Positions 25,782 through 33,824 of a stretch of 64,000 nucleotides of DNA are shown one piece after another. Source of the DNA: Fredinandcohnia onubensis (GTDB lineage Bacteria; Bacillota; Bacilli; Bacillales; Bacillaceae_L). The notes below the pieces were generated by a model. It was given only the letters and a program-made list of their open reading frames with translations, was not told the origin of the DNA and did no database searches. Numbering within the stretch: the first letter of the stretch is position 1; the number at the start of each line of letters is the position of its first letter. The stretch is taken from positions 62,001 through 126,000 of the forward strand of contig NZ_NSEA01000003.1 of assembly GCF_002734285.1 (NCBI RefSeq), in the 5' to 3' direction. The translations under genes were made by a program, and so were the position numbers.

Positions 25782-26384
25782 TTAACGAGAGTAGAACTCA
25801 ACGATGAATGCTTCGTTAATTTCTGCTGGTAATTCAGAACGCTCTGGTAAACGAGTGTATGTTCCTTCTAGCTTATCAGCATCAAAAGTTAAATATTCTG
25901 GTACGAAAGTAGTAGCTTCGATAGCTTCTTTAATTGCAACAAGGTTACGTGATTTTTCACGAACTGCAATCGTTTGACCAGGTTTTACACGGTAAGATGG
26001 AATATCAACGCGGCCACCATCTACAGTAATATGACCATGGTTAACTAATTGGCGAGCTGCACGACGAGTACGAGCAAGACCAAGACGGTAAACTAGGTTA
26101 TCTAAACGTGATTCAAGAAGAATCATGAAGTTTTCACCAAGGATCCCTTGCATTTTGCTTGCATTGTTGAATGTAGTGCGGAATTGACGCTCATTCACAC
26201 CATACATATGACGAAGCTTTTGTTTTTCTTGTAATTGTAAACCATATTCAGAAAGCTTCTTGCGTTGGTTAGGACCATGTTGTCCAGGAGCGTAAGGACG
26301 CTTTTCTAATTCTTTACCAGTACCACTTAATGAGATTCCAAGACGACGGGATAATTTCCAGCTTGGACCAGTATAACGAGCCAT
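25782..26384 (-). CDS. rpsD: 30S ribosomal protein S4
   Basis: A 200-residue primary 16S rRNA-binding protein. It starts [16 protein letters not shown], has [20 protein letters not shown], and an S4 domain ([32 protein letters not shown], residues about 90-120) that nucleates the 5' domain of the small subunit and helps decoding fidelity. ATG at 26384 is preceded by AAGGAGGAG. Monocistronic, away from the main ribosomal protein operons, as in B. subtilis, where S4 represses its own synthesis by binding the long rpsD leader; a comparable 200-nt leader is present here. Confidence 0.97.
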   Translation of the reverse strand: MARYTGPSWKLSRRLGISLSGTGKELEKRPYAPGQHGPNQRKKLSEYGLQLQEKQKLRHMYGVNERQFRTTFNNASKMQGILGENFMILLESRLDNLVYRLGLARTRRAARQLVNHGHITVDGGRVDIPSYRVKPGQTIAVREKSRNLVAIKEAIEATTFVPEYLTFDADKLEGTYTRLPERSELPAEINEAFIVEFYSR

Positions 26385-26582
26385 GAATGACTCCTCCTTC
26401 AATGTTTTTATTTTGTTGTAAAATAAAAACAGATGTGCTAGATGCTCTCGACTATTTTGTTTTCATGTACCTTCGCTCTAGCAGCCAAGAGTTACGTGAT
26501 ACACCATCTATGAGCTAAAAGCTCACGTAGAGGAACAAAATAGAACAAAAACCTACTCACATACGCTGCAATATTTTACACA
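26385..26582 (-). promoter_or_regulatory. rpsD leader, probable S4 autoregulatory RNA
   Basis: About 200 nt of transcribed leader on the minus strand between the promoter and rpsD, with several inverted repeats, including a perfect 11-bp A/T hairpin (26404-26414 with 26420-26430) just upstream of the ribosome binding site and GAGCTTTTAGCTC. Length and position fit the S4-binding pseudoknot leader of Bacillus rpsD; the fold itself was not modelled. The remainder of the 26385-26792 gap holds only the rpsD and dgcP promoter regions. Confidence 0.5.
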
Positions 26583-26588
26583 ACGATC

Positions 26589-26617
26589 ATTATATGATTT
26601 TTACTAAAGGAAGTCAA
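26589..26617 (-). promoter_or_regulatory. sigma-A promoter of rpsD
   Basis: Minus strand: TTGACT (26617-26612), 17-nt spacer, perfect TATAAT (26594-26589). Confidence 0.85.
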
Positions 26618-26792
26618 GTTATCATAAAAATATACATAAAACGGCAAGATCTTCGACTTTTTATGGAGGAAATTCGATTATAAACATAAAGACGTAATAA
26701 ATTTGGATTTTTTACGATATAATAAAACATTTTTCGTGCATTTTCTATTATAATAGATTTAATAAGTACTTATGTTAGATGGGTGATAAATC

Positions 26793-28214
26793 ATGAAGTT
26801 TCCAAATGAAGAGTTGAGATATGAGCAACTATTTAGAGTAACCTCTAAGTTTCATTCAACAATGGATATAGATGCTGTGCTCGAAGAGGTTATGAATACA
26901 TTACAAGATGTATACCCATCATTTACATTTACCTTATTTCTTGCACATGATAATAAACGACATAATGTTATTCCGATTAAAGATATACAAGAATATGAAC
27001 ATGGTGAACATTCGCTTGTTATGCAAGCGTTTGTATCTGGAGCTTTGCAACTTGAAGATTCGGTTGCCGATAAAAAATCGGTCATTTATGCTCCTTTAAA
27101 AGGTAGGCAGGGTGTTTATGGAGTTTTACAAATTAACGCCCATTACGGATTGGTATTTCCGAATTCAGAGATCCAGTTTATTGAACTTTTGGCTAATACA
27201 GCTGGACATGCATTCGAAAACGCTCAACTCTACCAACAATCCAAACAATTAATTGCTGACCTACAATTAATTAATGAAACTTCACATAAGTTAAATTCTA
27301 ATTTACGATTAACAGAAACAATGACATTCATGACATCTCAAATCAAAGCTTCCTTTGGCGCAAATGAAGTAGGCTTTTTATTACAATCGAATGAACAAAT
27401 AGAGGTACTTCCGGGAAGTACTACTTTTTTTGAAGAAGGACATGGCGAGCAATATGTTTTATATTGCCTTGATCGAATTTTAACAGAAAAAGAACCTCTA
27501 TTCATAGGAGATTTACAGGGAGATCCAGCATTGGGCAAATCCATCTATCGATCTATGATGTCTGTTCCAATTGTACAAGGCAATGAAATTTTGGGTGTTG
27601 CCATTGTTTTACATGAACTGCCTTATTTCTTTTCTTTTGACAAATTTAAACTCCTGCAATCCTTGATCTATCATTCATCCTTGGCTTTTACAAATTCAAT
27701 CCTCCGGGAGGAACTTGAAAAATTGGTAATCACCGATTATTTAACCAAACTTTATTCCCGTAATCACTTAGAGGACTGTGTGCACAAATCATTGGAAACA
27801 GATGCTTTTGGTACGTTTATATTAATTGACATTGATGATTTCAAAGGCATTAATGACACTTATGGTCATCAAGTTGGAGACGAAGCGATTATTCAAATAG
27901 CTAATCTCATCAAGGAAAATATCCGTGACAATGATATAGGAGCAAGATGGGGTGGAGAAGAACTCGCAATTTATCTGCCTAGAGTAGATTTAGCTTCAGG
28001 TATTGCTGTTGCAGAACGGCTCGGAAAAAGGGTGGAACAGAATTCAAATCCCAAAATCACAATTTCATGTGGGGTGGCTACCTGGTATAAGGAATTCAGA
28101 GAAACATTTCAAAGTCTATTCCACCGTGCAGACAATGCACTGTATGTAGCTAAACAATCAGGGAAAAATCAAGTTATTCCTAGTGAAAATAAAGTAATTG
28201 AAGGGCATCTATAA
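26793..28214 (+). CDS. dgcP: DgcP/YtrP-like diguanylate cyclase (GAF-GAF-GGDEF)
   Basis: A 473-residue cytosolic enzyme making cyclic di-GMP from two GTP. Two GAF-like sensor domains (about residues 10-135 and 165-305) precede a GGDEF domain (about 310-465). The active site reads GGEEL at residues 387-391, an accepted variant, and the allosteric inhibition site RxxD is RDND at 378-381, exactly five residues ahead, so product feedback inhibition is expected. The DIDDFKGINDTYGH metal/GTP site is intact. B. subtilis DgcP (YtrP) has the same domain order and also lies by rpsD. ATG 26793 follows GGGTGAT, a weak site. Confidence 0.88.
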   Translation: MKFPNEELRYEQLFRVTSKFHSTMDIDAVLEEVMNTLQDVYPSFTFTLFLAHDNKRHNVIPIKDIQEYEHGEHSLVMQAFVSGALQLEDSVADKKSVIYAPLKGRQGVYGVLQINAHYGLVFPNSEIQFIELLANTAGHAFENAQLYQQSKQLIADLQLINETSHKLNSNLRLTETMTFMTSQIKASFGANEVGFLLQSNEQIEVLPGSTTFFEEGHGEQYVLYCLDRILTEKEPLFIGDLQGDPALGKSIYRSMMSVPIVQGNEILGVAIVLHELPYFFSFDKFKLLQSLIYHSSLAFTNSILREELEKLVITDYLTKLYSRNHLEDCVHKSLETDAFGTFILIDIDDFKGINDTYGHQVGDEAIIQIANLIKENIRDNDIGARWGGEELAIYLPRVDLASGIAVAERLGKRVEQNSNPKITISCGVATWYKEFRETFQSLFHRADNALYVAKQSGKNQVIPSENKVIEGHL

Positions 28215-28229
28215 ATGGATGTCCTTTTT
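28201..28229 (+). terminator. dgcP terminator
   Basis: Stem GGGCATC / GGATGTCC region (28202-28224) enclosing the stop codon, then a run of T. Confidence 0.65.
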
Positions 28230-28288
28230 GGTGAAAAAAAGAACTTGTCCTCGTTAACGAGTAAAACCAAGTAAACCTCTACGAAAAT

Positions 28289-28302
28289 AGAAAACGCTTT
28301 CA
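28289..28302. promoter_or_regulatory. cre site upstream of methionine gamma-lyase
   Basis: The minus strand reads TGAAAGCGTTTTCT, a full match to the CcpA operator consensus TGWAARCGYTWNCW. It lies 76 nt before the ATG and about 30 nt upstream of a TATAAT at 28332-28337. Confidence 0.65.
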
Positions 28303-28364
28303 AAACAACCCTTCTTGTCATATGCTAATGATATAATCAAAAGTTTTAAGGGGGATAAGGGAGC

Positions 28365-29543
28365 ATGAGCAAGGAAAGTAAATATTTTGACACTTTAGCG
28401 ATACATGGTGGCGGACCAACTTCTCCAAATGGGAGTTTAACACCACCACTTTACCAAACATCAACTTTTACATTTGAAACAGCTGAACAAGGAGAAGCTC
28501 GTTTTGCTGGAACGGATGAAGGATATATATATTCTAGATTAGGGAACCCAACAGTAAAACTTTTAGAAGAAAGAATTGCTCTCTTAGAGGGCGGGGATGC
28601 AGGGCTTTCATTTGGATCAGGGATGGCTGCTGTCTCGGCTGTGTTACTTGCATTAACAAAATCCGGTGATCATATCCTCTGCTCACAGGGATTATATGGG
28701 TGTACCTTTGGTCTACTTCAGATGATGAATGAGAAGTACAATATTGAACATGATTTCAGTGAAATGGACGATGAGGAGGAAATAATTTCCAAAATTACTC
28801 CACAGACAAAACTAATCTACATTGAGACACCAATTAATCCAACTATGAAACTCATTGACTTACAAAAGGTTGTTAAGATTGCGAAACTGCTTAATATCCC
28901 TGTTGTTGTGGACAATACTTTTAGTTCACCGTATTTGCAGCAACCAATTAAATTGGGCTGTGATATTGTGGTACACAGTGCCACAAAGTATATTGGAGGA
29001 CATGGTGATGTTATCGCAGGTCTTGTCGTTGGTAAAAAGGATTTTATTCAACAGGTGGCAATGACAACAAAAAAGGATATTGGTGGTATTATGTCTCCGT
29101 TTGATGCATGGCTTTTACTTCGCGGGCTAAAAACACTGCCTGTAAGGATGGAGCGCCACTGCGATAATACAGAAAAAATCGCATCGTTACTAAAAGAACA
29201 TAAAAATGTGGAGCGAATTTTTTATCCTGGAGATATAGAAAGTCCAGCGTACGAGATAATGAAAAAACAAATGAGCAAGCCCGGCGGACTTATATCTTTT
29301 ACAATTAAAGGCACAAAGAAGGACGCGCAAAACGTTCTAAATCGAGTAAAGTTAATCAAAATTGCTGTGAGTCTAGGTGATACAGAGACTCTCATTCAGC
29401 ATCCAGCAACAATGACACATGCTGTTGTACCAGAAGAATCCCGATTAAAGATGGGGATTACAGATAATTTAATTCGACTTTCGGTAGGATTAGAAGCATG
29501 GGAAGATATATGGGATGATTTAAATCAAGCGTTAAACGGATAA
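28365..29543 (+). CDS. L-methionine gamma-lyase (Cys/Met metabolism PLP enzyme)
   Basis: A 392-residue PLP enzyme of the gamma-family. The PLP lysine is Lys208 in HSATKYIGGHGD; phosphate-binding residues occur in YSRLGNPTV and GSGMAA. Cys113 in LYGCTF corresponds to the cysteine (Cys116 in the Pseudomonas enzyme) that marks methionine gamma-lyases, so degradation of methionine to methanethiol, 2-oxobutyrate and ammonia is the best call; cystathionine gamma-lyase or gamma-synthase is the alternative. Start ATG follows AAGGGGGATAAGGGAGC. A perfect cre site upstream indicates CcpA control. The convergent neighbour repairs oxidised free methionine. Confidence 0.82.
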   Translation: MSKESKYFDTLAIHGGGPTSPNGSLTPPLYQTSTFTFETAEQGEARFAGTDEGYIYSRLGNPTVKLLEERIALLEGGDAGLSFGSGMAAVSAVLLALTKSGDHILCSQGLYGCTFGLLQMMNEKYNIEHDFSEMDDEEEIISKITPQTKLIYIETPINPTMKLIDLQKVVKIAKLLNIPVVVDNTFSSPYLQQPIKLGCDIVVHSATKYIGGHGDVIAGLVVGKKDFIQQVAMTTKKDIGGIMSPFDAWLLLRGLKTLPVRMERHCDNTEKIASLLKEHKNVERIFYPGDIESPAYEIMKKQMSKPGGLISFTIKGTKKDAQNVLNRVKLIKIAVSLGDTETLIQHPATMTHAVVPEESRLKMGITDNLIRLSVGLEAWEDIWDDLNQALNG

Positions 29544-29597
29544 AGGGAGAACTCAAATTGAGAGGTCCAGCGACTCGTTAAGACGGGTAAATAAAAA

Positions 29598-29634
29598 TGC
29601 CAGAGAGGACAAAAATCCTCACTGGCGTTTTATT
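29598..29634. terminator. Bidirectional terminator between the lyase gene and ytsP
   Basis: Eleven-base-pair stem with one mismatch (29599-29610 and 29616-29626), A-run to the left and T-run to the right. Confidence 0.85.
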
Positions 29635-29635
29635 T

Positions 29636-30115
29636 TTATAGATGTTTTTCTAAAACTTTCACAAATTCCTCAAGGCATTGTTGGTCCACTTCATCAAAGC
29701 GCTCTTTGATTGGGCTGTCGATATCTAACACGCCAAAAACTTCACCATTCTTCATAATTGGAACAACAATTTCCGATTGGGAAGCACTGTCACATGCAAT
29801 ATGACCTGGGAAAAGGTGAACATCTGCCACTCTTTCCGTCTTTTGATTTTGGGCTGCAGTGCCACATACCCCACGTCCCATTTTAATTCTCACACATGCA
29901 GGTAAGCCTTGGAATGGTCCGAGAATAAGTTCATCTTCTTTCTTTACATAAAAGCCAACCCAATTGACATTATCTAAAAATTGGTTAAGTAATGCTGAAG
30001 CATTTGCTAGATTTGCTATTTGATCTTGTTCGCCTTCAAGTAAAGCTTGTAACTGTTTTGTTACTAGTTTATAGTCTTCTGCTTTATTACCTTTGTATTG
30101 TTCGACATGAAACAT
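29636..30115 (-). CDS. Free methionine-(R)-sulfoxide reductase, GAF type
   Basis: A 159-residue GAF-domain enzyme (YtsP in B. subtilis; fRMsr/MsrC type) that reduces free methionine-R-sulfoxide with thioredoxin. The three conserved cysteines are at residues 74 (LPACVRIKMG), 84 (RGVCGTAA) and 108 (HIACDSASQSEI), the last being the expected catalytic residue, with the QSEIVVPI strand of the family. ATG is preceded on the minus strand by GGAGGGGAATCAT. Monocistronic, convergent with the methionine gamma-lyase gene; together they form a small methionine-handling neighbourhood. Confidence 0.88.
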   Translation of the reverse strand: MFHVEQYKGNKAEDYKLVTKQLQALLEGEQDQIANLANASALLNQFLDNVNWVGFYVKKEDELILGPFQGLPACVRIKMGRGVCGTAAQNQKTERVADVHLFPGHIACDSASQSEIVVPIMKNGEVFGVLDIDSPIKERFDEVDQQCLEEFVKVLEKHL

Positions 30116-30200
30116 TATGATTCCCCTCCATTTGAGTAATACCTACATAAATTATATTAAATGATAGCTTAAAGCGCGTGACTTGTCGATAAAATCTTAA

Positions 30201-30226
30201 AGGAATCCACCTTAGTATATCGAAAT
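30201..30226 (+). promoter_or_regulatory. Candidate sigma-H promoter of refZ
   Basis: AGGAATC (30201-30207), 11-nt spacer, ATCGAAAT (30219-30226). The B. subtilis refZ (yttP) gene belongs to the sigma-H regulon, in agreement. Confidence 0.55.
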
Positions 30227-30258
30227 CTATACTATATTAAGGGTAAGGTGGGTTGGTT

Positions 30259-30912
30259 ATGAAAAGTAAAACGATGAAACAAAAAATTATTGAGTCGTCC
30301 GTATTCTTATTTAATACAAAAGGCTTTGATGGAACTACAGTTCGTGAAATTGCGAAAAGAGCAAATTGTAATGTCGCCAATATCTCCTACTATTTTGGAA
30401 ACAAGGAAGGTTTACTAGAACATTTAGTTTCTTCTTACCTTGAAGGATATTTAACTATTGTCGAGCATGCCTATATTGAATTGGATAACAGAACGGCAAG
30501 AGAATGTTTATTGCTTGCGGTCAGAGGTGTAATGGAATACCAAAAGAATAATCGTCACTTATCACGTTTTGTGCAAAGGGAAATTACTTTTGATACCACT
30601 TTGATTCGTGAAATCATGACCACCTATATGACGAAAGAAAAATATTATTTCCAAGCCATTTTTGAAACAGGTATAAAACAACAGGAATTTACCCTTATTC
30701 CAATCCCCTATGCCATCATGCAATTAAAGGGGATGTTATCCATGCCTTATCTACACCCTCAATATATGTCAGAAGTTTTACATTTAATGCCTTATGAGTT
30801 GTATGTTAGTGAACAATATTGTCATGAAATAGAGAAATGGGTAAACACGACAATTTGTAAACAACCACAAACGATAAAAAATAAAGTAACTCAGCTTCCC
30901 GTTAATATCTAG
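30259..30912 (+). CDS. refZ: RefZ, TetR-family regulator of FtsZ positioning
   Basis: A 217-residue TetR-like DNA-binding protein. The helix-turn-helix is in residues about 22-45 (TTVREIAKRANCNVANISYYFGNKEGLLEHLV). The length and long helical C-terminal domain match B. subtilis RefZ (YttP), which binds palindromes around the replication origin and disrupts FtsZ to place the division septum precisely during sporulation. ATG 30259 follows AAGGTGGG; an upstream TTG at 30253 lies next to that site. Its last 11 bases overlap the end of convergent hisJ. A sigma-H promoter fits an early-sporulation gene. Confidence 0.88.
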   Translation: MKSKTMKQKIIESSVFLFNTKGFDGTTVREIAKRANCNVANISYYFGNKEGLLEHLVSSYLEGYLTIVEHAYIELDNRTARECLLLAVRGVMEYQKNNRHLSRFVQREITFDTTLIREIMTTYMTKEKYYFQAIFETGIKQQEFTLIPIPYAIMQLKGMLSMPYLHPQYMSEVLHLMPYELYVSEQYCHEIEKWVNTTICKQPQTIKNKVTQLPVNI

Positions 30913-31723
30913 TTGGTGACACTAAAACAGCATTATTAAATAGATGATCAAATCCTTGATTTAAATCCTTCCTGCTATGGGCATCGGAACCATAGACGAG
31001 AGGGATTTTTCGTTTTATTGCCTCTCTAATGATTGTCTCTGGTGGATATACCTCTCGACAAAGTGGCTTATTGATACCTGCACCATTATAATCCAAGGCT
31101 AATCCAAGATTCGCAATTTGGTCGAGTATCGAGTGAATTTTCTCATCGAATTGCTTGGATACCGGGAATTTCTTTTGAAACTTATGAACAAGTGTAATAT
31201 GGCCAATCCTTTTTGGCTTAAACTGACCAAGATTTGCCGTTATAGAACGCGCCAATGTATCATAATAAGCTTCATAGACTGCCTCAACGGAGGAAAAGTC
31301 ACTGATCATAGTCGCAAATGTGTCAGGACTATAATCGAGGCAATAATACTGTTCTTGTTTTTTTAAAAAATGAACAGAGAGAATGCTATCGTTCAAATAT
31401 CGGCCATACTCGTTCAAAAAAGTCCTCGTATCCTCTTCATATCCCTCAATATAGTCGACCTCTAACCCAATATTGATTTTAATATCTGATGCAAACTTTT
31501 TTTGAAGCTCGGTTAATACAGAAATATAGTTTTCTAGATGATTTTCGTCCATTCCACTGTCCTTTTGAGGTGTGGGATCGTTAAATCGTGATGGAAGTGG
31601 TGCATGTTCTGTGAACGAAATTTCATTAAACCCTAAATCGAGTGCACGGGCGATATAATCCTCAAACGGGTCCTTTGTACCATGTGGGCAATAGGGTGTA
31701 TGGATATGACCATCTGCTTTCAT
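30902..31723 (-). CDS. hisJ: Histidinol-phosphatase, PHP family
   Basis: A 273-residue PHP-fold metal-dependent phosphatase for the penultimate step of histidine synthesis. Metal ligands are visible in DGHIHTPYCPHG at the N-terminus, FTEHAP, GLEVDYIEGYE, SVHFLK and the terminal GSDAHSRKDL. ATG 31723-31721 is preceded by GAGGGA on the minus strand; longer in-frame extensions would add a basic unconserved tail. On the minus strand a TTGACT at 31780-31775 may be the -35 element. The 3' end overlaps refZ by 11 bases; no separate terminator is visible. Unlinked to other his genes, as in B. subtilis. Confidence 0.92.
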   Translation of the reverse strand: MKADGHIHTPYCPHGTKDPFEDYIARALDLGFNEISFTEHAPLPSRFNDPTPQKDSGMDENHLENYISVLTELQKKFASDIKINIGLEVDYIEGYEEDTRTFLNEYGRYLNDSILSVHFLKKQEQYYCLDYSPDTFATMISDFSSVEAVYEAYYDTLARSITANLGQFKPKRIGHITLVHKFQKKFPVSKQFDEKIHSILDQIANLGLALDYNGAGINKPLCREVYPPETIIREAIKRKIPLVYGSDAHSRKDLNQGFDHLFNNAVLVSPTRY

Positions 31724-31824
31724 CGACAAATCCCTCATTTTTATATAAATTTTGTAAAAAATTTTAAAAGTTTTAGTCAAAAATTGTCGTTTACATGGTA
31801 TCATAAATACAATAAAAAAACATT

Positions 31825-31944
31825 ATTACTTTATTTCGCAAATTTTTGCGAAATAAAGTAATAGCCTCCGGCGGATGCCACAGATTTTCAATGGAAAATT
31901 TTCGAGCAGGCTCGAAAAAATCTGGGCGGCAATTACGCCAAGGC
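31825..31944 (+). repeat. Dispersed structured element, copy 2 (hairpin plus 81-nt core)
   Basis: The gap 31724-32036 between divergent hisJ and ezrA has no gene. It contains a perfect 18-bp palindrome (31825-31842 with 31845-31862) followed by an 81-nt core (31864-31944) that matches 15597-15677 in GGCGGATGCCACAGATTTT, AAAAATCTGGGCG and TACGCCAAGGC. Its internal hairpin is TTTTCGAGC/GCTCGAAAA where copy 1 has CAAGC/GCTTG, a compensatory change. The 5' hairpin differs in sequence from copy 1 but also folds completely. Same orientation as copy 1. Confidence 0.82.
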
Positions 31945-32036
31945 ATACTTGATTGTGATATTTAATATAAAAATTAAAAACTAATATACATAAAAGTCTA
32001 GAACGAGATTGATTGTGGGAGCAAGGAGGCCAAATT

Positions 32037-33731
32037 ATGGAGATCATAATCGGCATAATCGTAGTAGCAAGTTCAGTAACTATTTTTGGGTTTTATTCGA
32101 GAAAAAAGATATATAAAGATGTTGATAGGCTTGAAGCCTGGAAGATAGATATGATGAATCGGCCAGTCACCGATGAAATAGCTAAAGTGAAAGAGCTTAA
32201 CATGACAGGTCAAACGGAGGAATTATTCGAACGTTGGAGAAAGCAATGGGATGAAATTGTTACTGTCGCTCTTCCAGATGTTGAGGAATTATTATTTGAT
32301 GCTGAAGACTTAGCGGATAAGTATCGTTTTGGGAAAGCAAAACGGGTACTGGCACAAATCGAAGCAATCTTAAATGATGCTGAAAGCAATATTGCCATTA
32401 TTTTAGAAGAGCTTAAGGATTTAGTAGGCAGTGAAGAAAAAAATCGTGTTGAGGTTGATGAATTAAACCAACAATATCGGGAACTTAAAAAGAATTTACT
32501 AGCGCATAGACATACTTTTGGACGTGCTGAAAAACAGCTTGAAATGAATCTGGAAGGTGTTTATGGGAAATTTAAAGAATTTGAAGAAGCAACGACGAAT
32601 GGGAATTATTTTGAGGCAAGAGAAATTGTTCTCCTGATTAAGGATGCACTATCCGTAACAAAGCAGCAAATGGATGAGATCCCTCATTTATTACATGAAT
32701 GCCAAAGTTCGATTCCAAACCAGTTAAATGAAGTTTCTGAAGGGTACATCCAAATGGAGGAGGAAGGCTATTCTCTCGGGCACCATCAAATTGAGAAAGA
32801 AATTGAAAGAATGCGCGAGCAATTATCCCAATATATTTCTCTTATCGAAGAGCTAAAGCTTGAAGATGTGAAGAAGGGAATTGAAGAAGCAAGAGAGTCA
32901 CTAGATACAATCTATGATTTACTGGAAGCTGAAGTCAAAGCAAATCAGTTTGTGAAAAAAGAGGTTGAGAAGATCGAACAAGATCTAGAGGACTTAGTTG
33001 AAGGTAGTAAAAGTACAGAAGAGGAAACAACATTTGTTCAACAAAGCTATCATTTAAATGAAAATGATCTGGAACGACACCGGAATATCGTAAAACAAAT
33101 TAAACAACTGGTTAAGCAATATGTATCTGTTCAATCAAAGCTTGAAGGAGATCAAATTGCCTATTCTCTAATTAAAACGGAGCTAGAAGAAGTGTATGGT
33201 AAGATCCAGGATGTGAAGGAAGAGCACTTACAATTTTCAGAAATGCTGAAAACACTTCGTAAGGATGAGCTCCATGCAAGAGAACAAATTTCGGAAATGA
33301 AGAAGCAACTTGCAGATGCGAAACGACTAATCTCAAAAAGTAATATCCCAGGTCTACCAGTAAAATATTCTGAGCTCATTTCGGAAGCGAGATTATCTCT
33401 TACACAGGTAATGAATAGTCTCGAGGAAAAACCACTTAATATGAATACGGTGAATCAAACATTACAAAATGCGCTTGATATAGTTTCACAAACATATAAG
33501 CAAACAGAAGAAATGATTGAGCAAGTATATCTTGCAGAAAAGGTCATTCAATATGGAAACCGATATCGAAGCCATAATTCAAAAATTGCAGTTAGTTTAC
33601 TCGAAGCTGAGAAATCTTTTAGAAATTATGAATATGCACTTGCATTAGAACAAGCTGCAACAGCAATCGAAGACGTAGATCCTGGAGCATTGAAAAAAAT
33701 TGAAGTATTGCTTGAAGATGATTCTAAGTAA
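32037..33731 (+). CDS. ezrA: EzrA, septation ring formation regulator
   Basis: A 564-residue membrane protein with a short N-terminal transmembrane helix (about residues 2-20, EIIIGIIVVASSVTIFGFY) outside-in, then an almost wholly helical, spectrin-like cytoplasmic domain rich in Glu/Lys coiled coils. EzrA inhibits FtsZ ring assembly away from mid-cell and later recruits PBP1 to the divisome. The C-terminal patch YRSHNSKIAVSLLEAEKSFRNYEYALALEQA includes the conserved QNR-like region. ATG 32037 follows AAGGAGG by eight bases. Followed by a terminator. The upstream region carries copy 2 of the dispersed element. Confidence 0.95.
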   Translation: MEIIIGIIVVASSVTIFGFYSRKKIYKDVDRLEAWKIDMMNRPVTDEIAKVKELNMTGQTEELFERWRKQWDEIVTVALPDVEELLFDAEDLADKYRFGKAKRVLAQIEAILNDAESNIAIILEELKDLVGSEEKNRVEVDELNQQYRELKKNLLAHRHTFGRAEKQLEMNLEGVYGKFKEFEEATTNGNYFEAREIVLLIKDALSVTKQQMDEIPHLLHECQSSIPNQLNEVSEGYIQMEEEGYSLGHHQIEKEIERMREQLSQYISLIEELKLEDVKKGIEEARESLDTIYDLLEAEVKANQFVKKEVEKIEQDLEDLVEGSKSTEEETTFVQQSYHLNENDLERHRNIVKQIKQLVKQYVSVQSKLEGDQIAYSLIKTELEEVYGKIQDVKEEHLQFSEMLKTLRKDELHAREQISEMKKQLADAKRLISKSNIPGLPVKYSELISEARLSLTQVMNSLEEKPLNMNTVNQTLQNALDIVSQTYKQTEEMIEQVYLAEKVIQYGNRYRSHNSKIAVSLLEAEKSFRNYEYALALEQAATAIEDVDPGALKKIEVLLEDDSK

Positions 33732-33732
33732 A

Positions 33733-33756
33733 GGGCCTCAAATTGGGGTCCTTTTC
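33733..33756 (+). terminator. ezrA terminator
   Basis: Seven-base-pair stem with two G-T pairs (33733-33739 with 33744-33751), followed by a T-rich run. Confidence 0.6.
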
Positions 33757-33824
33757 CTTTTTTTATTTTATAAATGTATGTTATCATTTTGTTTGCAAAT
33801 ATCTGCAATAGTAGGAGTAATTAG

